From an uncultured Bacteroides sp. (lineage in GTDB: Bacteria; Bacteroidota; Bacteroidia; Bacteroidales; Bacteroidaceae): a stretch of DNA of 64,000 nt. The DNA lies in contig CASFPE010000035.1 in assembly GCA_949296575.1 (NCBI GenBank), forward strand, positions 1 through 64,000, written 5' to 3'. This document shows positions 9,506 through 17,334 of the stretch, one piece after another. The first letter of the stretch is position 1. Every line of letters starts with the position of its first letter. Made by a program: the position numbers and the translations under genes. The notes under the pieces were generated by a model. The model was not told the DNA's origin. It searched no databases and was given only the letters and a program-made list of their open reading frames with translations.

Positions 9506-9559
9506 CCCCATAAAACCGCGAATTTTATGCATAAAATGCACGCACTTTTTCCGTAAAAT
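9506..9559. repeat. Dispersed composite repeat, AT-rich module, copy 1
   Basis: This segment begins CCCCATAAAA and has TTTTA/TAAAA inverted arms with a central TAAAATGC. It is similar along its length to 44162-44214, which begins identically. Both copies precede a 22-bp repeat block and lie downstream of minus-strand genes. Confidence 0.65.
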
Positions 9560-9623
9560 TTGAAATTGCTGTTCCCTGTTTCTACCTATTATAAAGGTTA
9601 TCGGATTGAAAAGCATGAAGCGC

Positions 9624-9665
9624 TTTCCCGGCAGATTTGCAATCTGCCGGAACACGATATGGATT
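9624..9665. repeat. Perfect inverted repeat in the intergenic region
   Basis: Within this stretch the arms CCGGCAGATT and AATCTGCCGG flank a TGC loop. The hairpin lies after the HdeD-like gene stop on the minus strand and before the export-gene promoter. It lacks a T run, so it is not a clear intrinsic terminator. Confidence 0.55.
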
Positions 9666-9693
9666 GGACTCCGAAATCTGAAATCAGGCCCCT

Positions 9694-9780
9694 CAAAAAA
9701 CCTCCCAAGGTTTCAGTGAAAACGTTCCAAGGTTTCATGCAAAACCTTGGAAGGATTTTCAAAAACCTTTGGGACATGCA
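9694..9780. repeat. 22-bp degenerate tandem repeat block, copy 1
   Basis: Four units of about 22 bases each carry a core like AAAACGTTCCAAGGTTT or AAAACCTTGGAAGG, which is itself near-palindromic. The block ends 8 bases before the stop codon of the minus-strand gene at 9788. A closely related block occupies the same position after mazG (44306-44390). Confidence 0.75.
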
Positions 9781-9787
9781 GGACGGC

Positions 9788-10333
9788 TCAAACCTCCAAG
9801 TCCGCGCCCGCATCGTCGCGCTTGCGGAAACGGAAGCCGTTGAACAGCTCGGAACCTGCGTACACGATGCAGCTGATGCCCAAAACAACGAACGCCGCCG
9901 AAGCAACATCAAACGGGTTCAACAGGACAACAAACCCGGCCGCCAGCAACAATACCGGCACAACATAGAAGCCTGCGGACACCGCAGCGTGCTTGCGGGC
10001 CGAAACCAAGAAAACAATCTGCTGGATGCCCCCCAAGAGCAACACGAACCCCAGCACATACATCAGGATGTTCACAAAGAAAGCGGGCATCACCATCAGC
10101 CAAAGGCCCAGCAGCAAACTGCCCACGCCGGCCACAGGAAAGAGCGCAGAGCGGGAAACATCCTTGCCCTTATGCCCAAAATAGCCGGCCAAGGACAGCA
10201 CGCCGGGGACGAAAAACAACACGCCTACCGTGATGACCAAATAATTGATGGCCGCATCCGGCCAAACCACTAACAACACGCCCAACACCAGAGCCACGAT
10301 GCTCCGAATCGTGAAATAATAATTCGCTTTCAT
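9788..10333 (-). CDS. HdeD-family (DUF308) membrane protein
   Basis: A 181-residue protein with six predicted helices arranged as paired repeats, beginning MKANYYFTIRSIVALVLGVLL and ending in a charged tail. It matches the HdeD/DUF308 family; E. coli HdeD is linked to acid resistance, but the biochemical role is unknown. I used the ATG at 10331-10333 because the -7 box TATCTTTG (minus strand, 10361-10368) lies just upstream, which rules out longer starts. It is divergent from the trp leader. Its stop is immediately followed, on the downstream side, by the 22-bp repeat block. Confidence 0.78.
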   Translation of the reverse strand: MKANYYFTIRSIVALVLGVLLVVWPDAAINYLVITVGVLFFVPGVLSLAGYFGHKGKDVSRSALFPVAGVGSLLLGLWLMVMPAFFVNILMYVLGFVLLLGGIQQIVFLVSARKHAAVSAGFYVVPVLLLAAGFVVLLNPFDVASAAFVVLGISCIVYAGSELFNGFRFRKRDDAGADLEV

Positions 10334-10455
10334 CTTCTTCTGTCTTAAAACAATCCGATACAAAGATACAACTATTTCAGACACGCCATTTCCCCCGCAA
10401 GAATTTATTATGAGAAAATATTTTCCGATTAAAAACGCAAAAACATCGCAATTTG

Positions 10456-10486
10456 TTTGCAATTACAAATATTATACATACATTTG
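10456..10486 (+). promoter_or_regulatory. Promoter of the trp leader/trpB transcript
   Basis: TTTG (10456-10459) and TACATTTG (10479-10486) are separated by exactly 19 bases, matching the Bacteroidota consensus. The predicted start is about 20 bases before the leader peptide ATG. Confidence 0.82.
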
Positions 10487-10512
10487 CCAGCGATTTATAC
10501 GATTCAGCATAC

Positions 10513-10569
10513 ATGAGAACGATAAACACATATTGGTGGTGGCGCACTTTACAACCCGGATGGTCGTAA
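10513..10569 (+). CDS. trpL: Tryptophan leader peptide
   Basis: An 18-codon frame reads MRTINTYWWWRTLQPGWS and contains three consecutive Trp codons (10534-10542) plus a fourth (10561-10563). It sits between a consensus promoter and a strong intrinsic terminator in front of trpB, exactly the arrangement of a transcription attenuator. Ribosome stalling at the Trp codons when charged tRNA-Trp is scarce would be expected to favour an alternative fold and let RNA polymerase through into trpB. No Shine-Dalgarno sequence is visible, as is usual in this phylum. The function is inferred from architecture. Confidence 0.85.
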   Translation: MRTINTYWWWRTLQPGWS

Positions 10570-10607
10570 GGAGACACCCCTGTATGCAGCAATGAAACAA
10601 AACACTG

Positions 10608-10655
10608 GAGACGGGAACTTGTCGGAGGCTTACGGCAAGTTCCCGTCTCTTTTTT
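10608..10655 (+). terminator. trp attenuator terminator hairpin
   Basis: The arms GAGACGGGAACTTG (10608-10621) and CAAGTTCCCGTCTC (10636-10649) form a perfect 14-bp stem with a 14-base loop and are followed by a run of T (10650-10655). It lies 40 bases before trpB and 39 bases after the leader peptide stop. Confidence 0.9.
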
Positions 10656-10695
10656 CCCGGAATCCAATCAATCACTCATTAATACCTGAAAGAAT

Positions 10696-11883
10696 ATGAA
10701 AACAAAATTCCAAGCCGACGAAAACGGCTATTACGGCGAGTTCGGAGGAGCCTACGTGCCCGGCATCTTGCAACAATGCATCGACGAACTGAGAGAAAAC
10801 TATCGGAAAATCATGGATGAGCCGTCGTTCCAGGACGAGTTCAACCAACTGCTGCGCGACTATGTGGGACGGCCTTCACCGCTTTACCTGTCCAAACGCC
10901 TCTCTGAAAAGCACGGATGCAAAGTATATCTGAAACGCGAAGACCTGAACCACACGGGAGCGCACAAAATCAACAATGCCATCGGCCAGGCATTGATGGC
11001 GCGCCGCATGGGAAAGAAACGCATCATCGCCGAAACCGGCGCAGGCCAGCACGGGGTGGCCACGGCCACCGTGTGCGCACTGATGGGAATGGAGTGCGTC
11101 ATCTACATGGGGAAAACCGACGTGGAACGGCAGCATCCCAACGTGCAAAAGATGAAAATGCTGGGCGCAAGGGTGGAAGCCGTCACATCCGGCGGGATGA
11201 CTTTGCAGGATGCCGTGAACGAAGCCCTGAAAGACTGGTGCCAACACCCGGAGGAGACGCATTACCTCATCGGGTCGGCCGTGGGGCCTCACCCGTATCC
11301 TGACATGGTGGTGCGCCTCCAGTCCGTCATCAGCAAGGAAATCAAGGCGCAGCTTTTGGAGAAAGAAGGGCGCGACTACCCCGACTACCTGATAGCCTGC
11401 ATCGGGGGAGGCAGCAACGCCGGCGGCACCATTTACCACTATTTGGACGACGAACGGGCAAAAATCATCCTGGCCGAAGCCGGGGGATTGGGCTTGGAAA
11501 GCGGGAAAACCGCCGCATCCATCCTGCTCGGAAAGCCCAGCGTGCTGCACGGTTCGCGGACATTGGTGATACAGGACGGGGAAGGAAACGTGATGGAACC
11601 CTACTCCATCTCTGCCGGGCTGGATTATCCGGGCATCGGGCCGCTGCATGCCTGCCTCGCCAAAGAAGGCCGCGCCCAAGTGTTGGCCGTGAACGACAAC
11701 GAAGCTCTCCAAGCAGCCTACGAACTGACACGCATGGAAGGCATCGTTCCCGCATTGGAGTCGTCGCATGCGCTGGCCGCATTGGGGAAGGTGCGCTTCA
11801 ACCCGCAGGATGTTGTCGTGCTGACCGTATCAGGACGCGGCGACAAAGACATGGACACCTACATCCAACACATGGAAGCATGA
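10696..11883 (+). CDS. trpB: Tryptophan synthase beta chain
   Basis: The 395-residue PLP enzyme joins indole and serine to make tryptophan, normally in an alpha2-beta2 complex with TrpA. The PLP lysine is in HTGAHKINN (Lys91), the catalytic Glu in AETGAGQHG (Glu113), and the phosphate-binding loop is GGGSNA (237-242). Length and sequence are those of the classical TrpB1 type. Only trpB is present: the next gene downstream is a convergent outer-membrane protein, so trpEGDCFA are not linked here. Expression is probably controlled by the attenuator just upstream. The start ATG fits the position after the terminator hairpin. Confidence 0.96.
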   Translation: MKTKFQADENGYYGEFGGAYVPGILQQCIDELRENYRKIMDEPSFQDEFNQLLRDYVGRPSPLYLSKRLSEKHGCKVYLKREDLNHTGAHKINNAIGQALMARRMGKKRIIAETGAGQHGVATATVCALMGMECVIYMGKTDVERQHPNVQKMKMLGARVEAVTSGGMTLQDAVNEALKDWCQHPEETHYLIGSAVGPHPYPDMVVRLQSVISKEIKAQLLEKEGRDYPDYLIACIGGGSNAGGTIYHYLDDERAKIILAEAGGLGLESGKTAASILLGKPSVLHGSRTLVIQDGEGNVMEPYSISAGLDYPGIGPLHACLAKEGRAQVLAVNDNEALQAAYELTRMEGIVPALESSHALAALGKVRFNPQDVVVLTVSGRGDKDMDTYIQHMEA

Positions 11884-11890
11884 AAGGAGA

Positions 11891-11931
11891 CCGCCCTTTC
11901 CTCCCGGTTCATTTCCAAGGGGAAAGGGCGG
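11891..11931. terminator. Inverted repeat between convergent trpB and OM-protein genes
   Basis: The arms CCGCCCTTTCC (11891-11901) and GGAAAGGGCGG (11921-11931) form a perfect 11-bp stem. No T run follows on either strand, so this may stop transcription weakly or protect the trpB mRNA end. Confidence 0.5.
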
Positions 11932-11949
11932 CCTTGCCAGAATGCTTCC

Positions 11950-12852
11950 TCAGAAGCGGAAACTCAAATAGATGCGGAACGACTTGTTGCGGAACTTCAT
12001 TTTCTTCTTGCTGATGGCGTCATCAAGCGCCTCGCCTACCGAAGAATAGTCATCTTTCCCAAAGCTTTCGTAATATCCATAGTCTCCATAATAAGAACCA
12101 TCATCGTCACCTTCATCGTCAAAAGCCAGGTTCTTGTAAGTGGCCTTGCCCCAACGTCCTTCCACGCCCAAGGAAATGGCCTTGTAAGCCACCTGGCCGC
12201 CAAAGACGAAATGCGACACATAACCGTGGTTGAATTCATCATCAATCAGAATCAACGAATAAGAAGGCATGAAGTGGAAATACGTTCCGACCTTCAAATG
12301 GTCCACAGGATTCACCGTGATGGACGGGCCGATGCGCATGCCATACTCCACCTGATGGATGCCCAAAGCCAGTTCGTCTTCTTCATCATCATAATAAGAA
12401 CCGCCGGTGCCGAGGGCAGGAAGCCCTGTCCCGCCCGTCATTTCTTCTTCATAGTCCTTGTACTTCACATAACTGATGTCCATCCAACTCCAGTCGATGC
12501 CGAACTTCAGCATGCCGAACAACGGTTTCTTCGGGATGTAATACGTGCGGCCCCAGTTGATGTCCACACCGAACTGGCTTTCCCACTTGAAATCTCCTGC
12601 GACATCATCTTTCAAGGTCAGTTCCTGGTTCGTGATGTAACCGAAATTGAAATACTTTGCCCGCTTCTTCCACACGGCCTCGTTCTTATCGTTCATCTTC
12701 ACTTCATCCAATTGCGAGTTCAGTTCATTCACAACATTATACAATGAATCTACATTTTGCGTGGTTTCCGTGGCCACATTCTCCTGCGCACAAATGCCTT
12801 GGAAGCCCAAAGCACAAACAAACAACGCGCACCATTTTCCTCTGAATGCCAT
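11950..12852 (-). CDS. Outer-membrane beta-barrel protein of unknown function
   Basis: A 300-residue protein with a signal peptide (about 1-22, ending GICAQ), a short coiled segment (about 30-60) and then alternating beta-strand-like stretches. It ends in the aromatic residue pattern (YLSFRF) typical of outer-membrane barrels recognised by BamA. Acidic Gly/Tyr-rich loops occur around residues 145-160 and 235-260. I do not recognise a named family. A consensus promoter lies at 12931-12961 and gives a leader of about 70 bases. Neighbours (trpB, asparaginase) do not point to a function. Confidence 0.65.
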   Translation of the reverse strand: MAFRGKWCALFVCALGFQGICAQENVATETTQNVDSLYNVVNELNSQLDEVKMNDKNEAVWKKRAKYFNFGYITNQELTLKDDVAGDFKWESQFGVDINWGRTYYIPKKPLFGMLKFGIDWSWMDISYVKYKDYEEEMTGGTGLPALGTGGSYYDDEEDELALGIHQVEYGMRIGPSITVNPVDHLKVGTYFHFMPSYSLILIDDEFNHGYVSHFVFGGQVAYKAISLGVEGRWGKATYKNLAFDDEGDDDGSYYGDYGYYESFGKDDYSSVGEALDDAISKKKMKFRNKSFRIYLSFRF

Positions 12853-12930
12853 TTTTTTGCCTATTTTATCGTTAAGAATAATTTTTATTTCTCGTGCTAA
12901 TTTGCCTTTGACAATGATTTATTAACGATG

Positions 12931-12961
12931 CAAAGGTATAAAAAGCATTTCCGGATGCAAA
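12931..12961 (-). promoter_or_regulatory. Bacteroidota-type promoter of the OM-protein gene
   Basis: On the minus strand TTTG (12958-12961) and TACCTTTG (12931-12938) are separated by exactly 19 bases. Confidence 0.8.
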
Positions 12962-13082
12962 AAAAATCTATATTAATTCATCAAAAAAGAATAATGGGGA
13001 AAAACAGCACAAGAGAAGCCGCAAAGCACTTGCATTTGAAAAATCTTCACTATTTTTGCCGCCGGACCAATAAAGAACCGTC

Positions 13083-14141
13083 ATGTTGCCCAACTCATGC
13101 CCATCCGTATTGCTGATATACACCGGAGGAACCATCGGAATGATTGAAAACCCGGAAACCGGCGCATTGGAGAACTTCAACTTCGACCATCTGTTGAAAC
13201 ATGTGCCGGAACTGAAACGTTTCAACTACCGCATATCCTCTTACCAATTCAATCCGCCGATTGATTCTTCCGACATGGAACCGGCCTTTTGGGCAAAGTT
13301 AGTGAAAATCATCCACTACAATTACAACCAGTTTGACGGGTTTGTCATCCTGCATGGCACCGACACCATGGCATACACGGCCTCTGCCCTCAGCTTCATG
13401 CTCGAGAACCTTGCAAAGCCCGTCATCCTGACCGGCTCGCAACTGCCCATCGGCGTACTTCGCACTGACGGGAAAGAAAACTTGATTACAGCCATCGAAA
13501 TTGCTGCTGCCAAAAACGAAAAAGGAGAACCCATGGTGCCGGAAGTATGCATCTTCTTTGAAAACATCCTGATGCGCGGCAACCGAACCACTAAAATCAA
13601 TGCCGAAAACTTCAATGCTTTCCGCTCTTTCAACTATCCCGCATTGGCGCATGCCGGCATACACATCAAATATGAAGAACATCTTTTCCTGAAACCCGAC
13701 TTGGCACGGCCACTCAAGCCGCATTACCTTTTCGACACCAACGTGGTCATCCTCAGCCTGTTTCCCGGCATACGCGAGCAAACCGTGTCGTCCATCCTGC
13801 ATGTAGAAGGGCTCAAAGCCGTCGTGTTAAGAACCTTCGGATCAGGAAATGCGCCACAGAAAGAATGGTTCATCCACCTTTTGAAAGAAGCCACCGAGCG
13901 GGGCATCACCATCGTCAACATCACACAATGCGCAAGCGGGGCAGTGGAAATGGAACGCTACGAAACCGGATACCATCTCCTCGAAGCCGGAGTCATCAGC
14001 GGCTACGACAGCACGCCCGAAAGCGCGGTCACCAAACTGATGTTCCTTTTGGGACACGGGCTGGACAGTGAAGAAATCCGCAAACGCATGAACACGCCTT
14101 TAGCCGGAGAAATCACGAAAAGCACAAAAAAGAACTTCTAA
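13083..14141 (+). CDS. ansA: Type I (cytoplasmic) L-asparaginase
   Basis: The 352-residue enzyme hydrolyses asparagine to aspartate and ammonia. The N-terminal YTGGTIGM motif contains the nucleophile-type Thr17, and HGTDTMAYTAS (90-100) carries the second Thr-Asp pair. No signal peptide is present, so a cytoplasmic type I enzyme is expected. A -7 box TATTTTTG (13051-13058) lies 25 bases before the ATG. It is transcribed alone, converging on the U32 peptidase gene with a 30-base gap. Confidence 0.92.
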   Translation: MLPNSCPSVLLIYTGGTIGMIENPETGALENFNFDHLLKHVPELKRFNYRISSYQFNPPIDSSDMEPAFWAKLVKIIHYNYNQFDGFVILHGTDTMAYTASALSFMLENLAKPVILTGSQLPIGVLRTDGKENLITAIEIAAAKNEKGEPMVPEVCIFFENILMRGNRTTKINAENFNAFRSFNYPALAHAGIHIKYEEHLFLKPDLARPLKPHYLFDTNVVILSLFPGIREQTVSSILHVEGLKAVVLRTFGSGNAPQKEWFIHLLKEATERGITIVNITQCASGAVEMERYETGYHLLEAGVISGYDSTPESAVTKLMFLLGHGLDSEEIRKRMNTPLAGEITKSTKKNF

Positions 14142-14171
14142 CGCCGTTCATGCAATGACCTGCACAAGCTC

Positions 14172-16016
14172 TCACCGCGCTCCTTCCTTTATGACCAACA
14201 TCTCGCAACGCTGGCAATCAAACTTCAAACGGAAACGCCGCCCGTCGCCCAGCACCAAGTAGCAAGGTTCACGCAAAGGGGAAGGCTGCTTCCCCCGGCG
14301 GGTACACCACCCCATCTCATCCCGCAGGCAATATTTGCAGGTCATCAGCACCACGTCGCCATCCGGCACGGCCTGCTCAAACGCCGGGCTGACGGAAGCC
14401 ACGCCGCAACTTTCATAAAAGGCACGTGCCATGCGGTTGGCCACATTCCCGTCATAGTCCAATGCACGCAGGGGATAAAGGGGCAAGTTGCCACGCTGTT
14501 CCCGGACATGGGAGCGATAATTCATCCGCCGGGCCCGCAACAATGCGGCCACGGCCTGCCGCCGCCACTCAGACAATAAAGAAGAAGGAATGAACCAGTT
14601 GCCGGAAAGGCGCAACACAGCATTGCATAATTCGAAAGGCGTGCCGCCCAGTTTGGCCAGCTGTTCCCGCACGACACCGGCCTGAGGCGTGCGGGCCTCC
14701 TCCTTCCGGCAGGCAAAGGCCAACGTCACCGAACAAGCGTCGTCGTCGCGCAACTCCAAAGAAAAGCCCCACGCCGTTTCCCACAAAGCGGCATCCACCC
14801 GTATCTTCCGCTCCGAAGATGGCTTCGACAGCAGCCTCTCGAACTGTTGGTCATAGTTGCGGTAGAGCAATGTGCCGGGCTTCAGCGGCGGCATCTCCTG
14901 CGGGTACAACTTGTTGCCCTCCACGCGGTTCACACGGAAACCGTGAAGCACGCCCTTCCCGTCGAAGAAACAGAGGCCGTCGCCGTTGGCAAACGAACGG
15001 ATGCCTGCCACCGCCAAGCAGTTCCTCCGCACCTCCTTGACCCGCCCCGCTTCCTCGCCCAAAGACTTCGGCGAATCCACAGAAGCCACTTTTTCGCCCC
15101 GCCCCAGCAGGAAATAGTGCGTAAAACCCCGGTTGAAGCTCTTAGCGGCATCGGGGACAAAGGTGTAACGGCACGTCCCGGAGGAGGAACGGCAGTATTC
15201 CGTCCGCCGGGCAAACAGTTCATCCAACTTGCGGCGATAATAAGCAGTGACATTCTTCACATAAGCCACGTCTTTCAGCCGCCCTTCTATCTTCAAGGAA
15301 GTTGCGCCCGCGTCCAGCAACTGTTCCAGCCGGTCGCTCTGGTTCAAGTCGCGCAGCGACAAAAGGTGCTTGCCCCGCACCAGTTTTTTCCCGTCCGCAT
15401 CCTCCAAATCAAAAGGCAAGCGGCAGAACTGTGCGCACTCCCCCCGGTTGGCACTGCGGCCGAAGCAAGCCTGGCTGGCATAGCACTGCCCGCTGTAACT
15501 GACGCACAAGGCGCCATGCACAAATACTTCCAACGGCATGCCGGGGCAAGCTTCATGAATCTCACGAATTTGCGCCAACGACAGTTCACGAGCCAAGACG
15601 GCTTGCGAGAATCCGGCATCGGCAAGGAAGCGTACCTTTTCCGCCGTGCGGTTGTCCATCTGCGTGCTGGCATGCAAAGGGATGGGCGGAAGGTGCATGC
15701 GCAGCAGGGCCATGTCCTGCACAATCAGGGCATCTGCCCCGGCACGCCAAAGCCGCCATGCCAAGCAACGCGCCTCCTCCAACTCATCATCATAGAGTAT
15801 CGTGTTCAAAGCCACATACACACGGGCGTTGTAAACATGAGCAAAACCGGCCAGCCGCGCAATGTCGTCCACAGAGTTCCCGGCTGCCGCACGGGCACCG
15901 AAACGGGGAGCGCCGATGTAAACGGCATCCGCGCCATGAAGCACGGCTTCCATCCCGCACTGCAAGTCCTTGGCCGGAGCCAGCAATTCTATGCTACGTT
16001 GCTTCACAGCGGTCAT
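14172..16016 (-). CDS. U32 family peptidase-like protein (YhbU/RlhA group)
   Basis: The 614-residue protein begins with the U32 TIM-barrel pattern (ELLAPAKDLQCGMEAVLHGADAVYIG, residues 9-34). It carries the U32 Cys cluster in CVSYSGQCYASQACFGRSANRGECAQFC. The C-terminal third resembles the DUF3656 region found in E. coli RlhA, which is needed for hydroxylation of 23S rRNA C2501; other U32 members were described as collagenases. rRNA modification is the more likely role for this long form. Its ATG overlaps the metA stop codon in an ATGA, indicating translational coupling. Confidence 0.85.
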   Translation of the reverse strand: MTAVKQRSIELLAPAKDLQCGMEAVLHGADAVYIGAPRFGARAAAGNSVDDIARLAGFAHVYNARVYVALNTILYDDELEEARCLAWRLWRAGADALIVQDMALLRMHLPPIPLHASTQMDNRTAEKVRFLADAGFSQAVLARELSLAQIREIHEACPGMPLEVFVHGALCVSYSGQCYASQACFGRSANRGECAQFCRLPFDLEDADGKKLVRGKHLLSLRDLNQSDRLEQLLDAGATSLKIEGRLKDVAYVKNVTAYYRRKLDELFARRTEYCRSSSGTCRYTFVPDAAKSFNRGFTHYFLLGRGEKVASVDSPKSLGEEAGRVKEVRRNCLAVAGIRSFANGDGLCFFDGKGVLHGFRVNRVEGNKLYPQEMPPLKPGTLLYRNYDQQFERLLSKPSSERKIRVDAALWETAWGFSLELRDDDACSVTLAFACRKEEARTPQAGVVREQLAKLGGTPFELCNAVLRLSGNWFIPSSLLSEWRRQAVAALLRARRMNYRSHVREQRGNLPLYPLRALDYDGNVANRMARAFYESCGVASVSPAFEQAVPDGDVVLMTCKYCLRDEMGWCTRRGKQPSPLREPCYLVLGDGRRFRLKFDCQRCEMLVIKEGAR

Positions 16017-16930
16017 ACTATCTCATTTATATTATAAGGAGTCTCTTGGTAAACATAATAATTCAGCCAGTTGGAAAACAACAGGTTGGCATGCGCCCGC
16101 CATTTCACCAACGGCGGATTGGAAGGATCATTGCCCCGGTAGTAGTTCTCAGGCATACGGATGGGAAGCCCTTTCTGGAGGTCGCGACGGTACTCGGCAT
16201 CCAATGTATAAGGGGAATATTCAGAATGCCCGGTCACGAAGAACTCGCGCCCGCCGCGTCCCATCACCATGTACACGCCCGCTTCCTCGCTCTCGGAAAG
16301 CAGTTTCAGCCCCGGGACACGGAGGATGTCCTCGCGGCGCACCTCCGTGTGGCGGCTGTGCGGCACGTAGAACTCATCGTCGAATCCCCGGAAGATGGGG
16401 GCAAAAGGCTCGCAGGCCACGTGGCGGTACACGCCGAACAGCTTCTCGCGCAGCAGGTATTTGGGAACGCCGTAATAATGGTAAAGCCCGGCCTGCGCCG
16501 CCCAACAGATATAGAGGGTGGACATGACATGCGTCCGCACCCAGTCCAGGATACCGCACAGTTCGTCCCAATAGCCCACTTCCTCGAACGGGTACTGTTC
16601 CACGGGTGCGCCGGTGATAATCATCCCGTCGAATTTCTCATCATACATGTCGGCAAAGTCGCGGTAAAACGCCTTCATGTGTTCCACCGGCGTGTTCTTC
16701 GGCGTATGGCTCTTTATCTTCATGAAAGAGATTTCCAATTGCAAAGGAGTATTGGAGAGCAGGCGCACCAAATCGGTCTCCGTGGTAATCTTCAGCGGCA
16801 TCAGGTTCAGGATGACAATCCGCAACGGGCGGATGTCCTGCCTCGTGGCGCGCGAAGTATCGATGACAAAGATGTTTTCCTGCTTCAGCAGGTCGATGGC
16901 GGGAAGCCTGTCAGGCAGATTCAACGGCAT
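16013..16930 (-). CDS. metA: Homoserine O-acyltransferase MetA, probably acetyl-CoA-specific
   Basis: The 305-residue enzyme activates homoserine for methionine synthesis. The catalytic Cys142 (YICWAAQAG), His235 and Glu237 (TGHSEYS) fall at the same numbers as in E. coli MetA. Residue 111 is Glu (GAPVEQ); in studied MetA proteins Glu at this site goes with acetyl-CoA use and Gly with succinyl-CoA, so an O-acetyltransferase is predicted. I set the start at 16928-16930 (MPLNLPDRLPAID); a longer frame upstream would translate intergenic repeats, and the -7 box TACCTTTG (minus strand, 16960-16967) is directly upstream. It forms an operon with the U32 gene. Confidence 0.92.
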   Translation of the reverse strand: MPLNLPDRLPAIDLLKQENIFVIDTSRATRQDIRPLRIVILNLMPLKITTETDLVRLLSNTPLQLEISFMKIKSHTPKNTPVEHMKAFYRDFADMYDEKFDGMIITGAPVEQYPFEEVGYWDELCGILDWVRTHVMSTLYICWAAQAGLYHYYGVPKYLLREKLFGVYRHVACEPFAPIFRGFDDEFYVPHSRHTEVRREDILRVPGLKLLSESEEAGVYMVMGRGGREFFVTGHSEYSPYTLDAEYRRDLQKGLPIRMPENYYRGNDPSNPPLVKWRAHANLLFSNWLNYYVYQETPYNINEIV

Positions 16931-16967
16931 AATCGTTTCGTTTTTTACATCAAGAAGCGCAAAGGTA

Positions 16968-17312
16968 CGCAAATTTGCCGTTCCAAGCACTGCCCCATGC
17001 CGCAAATTTGCGAAAGGCATACGGCAAAACTCCTCCGGCCACACGGGCAGGAATTTCCAGTTGCCCGCATGAAAACTTCCCATCACCCGTTCGGAAACTT
17101 CCGGCCACACGGGCAACTTCTTTTGCCTGCGACGACATTTGTACAAACGCCGTCGCCATCTGCACACACGTCGCCGCCGTTTGTACAGATGGCGACGACA
17201 GCGGAAATTTCCACCCGTGCGAACGCCACTTCCCGGCGGCATGAAAGGAAGATGGAAGGCTGCTGCATTCACTTTTTCCAGCCTCCATTCCACGAAAATC
17301 ACGGAATTTCGC
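16968..17312. other. Repeat-rich intergenic region between metA and the glycosyltransferase gene
   Basis: The region between these divergent genes is non-coding. It contains two copies of TCCGGCCACACGGGCA (17034-17049 and 17100-17115) with related GGAA(A/T)TTTCC segments, and a 21-bp tandem array (17131-17193). Frames that run through it on either strand look like translations of repeats, not protein families. Confidence 0.6.
17131..17193. repeat. 21-bp degenerate tandem repeat array
   Basis: Three units (17131-17151, 17152-17172, 17173-17193) each consist of a G(A/T/C)CG(A/C)C head followed by a TTTGTACAAAC-like palindromic core. A partial fourth unit starts at 17194 with GACGACA. The GTACA cores are partly self-complementary. 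Confidence 0.75.
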
Positions 17313-17334
17313 TAAGTTTGCGCCCGGTTTAGTC

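Noticed and set aside
14847..16037. 396-codon plus-strand open frame opposite the U32 peptidase gene
   Set aside because: Antisense frame produced by GC-rich third positions of the U32 gene; composition is unlike a protein family.
16931..16960. SAM-type riboswitch before metA
   Set aside because: The predicted leader is about 25 bases, too short for a known SAM aptamer.
15758..17332. 524-codon plus-strand open frame across U32, metA and intergenic repeats
   Set aside because: It is antisense to metA and translates repeats; no start or domain support.
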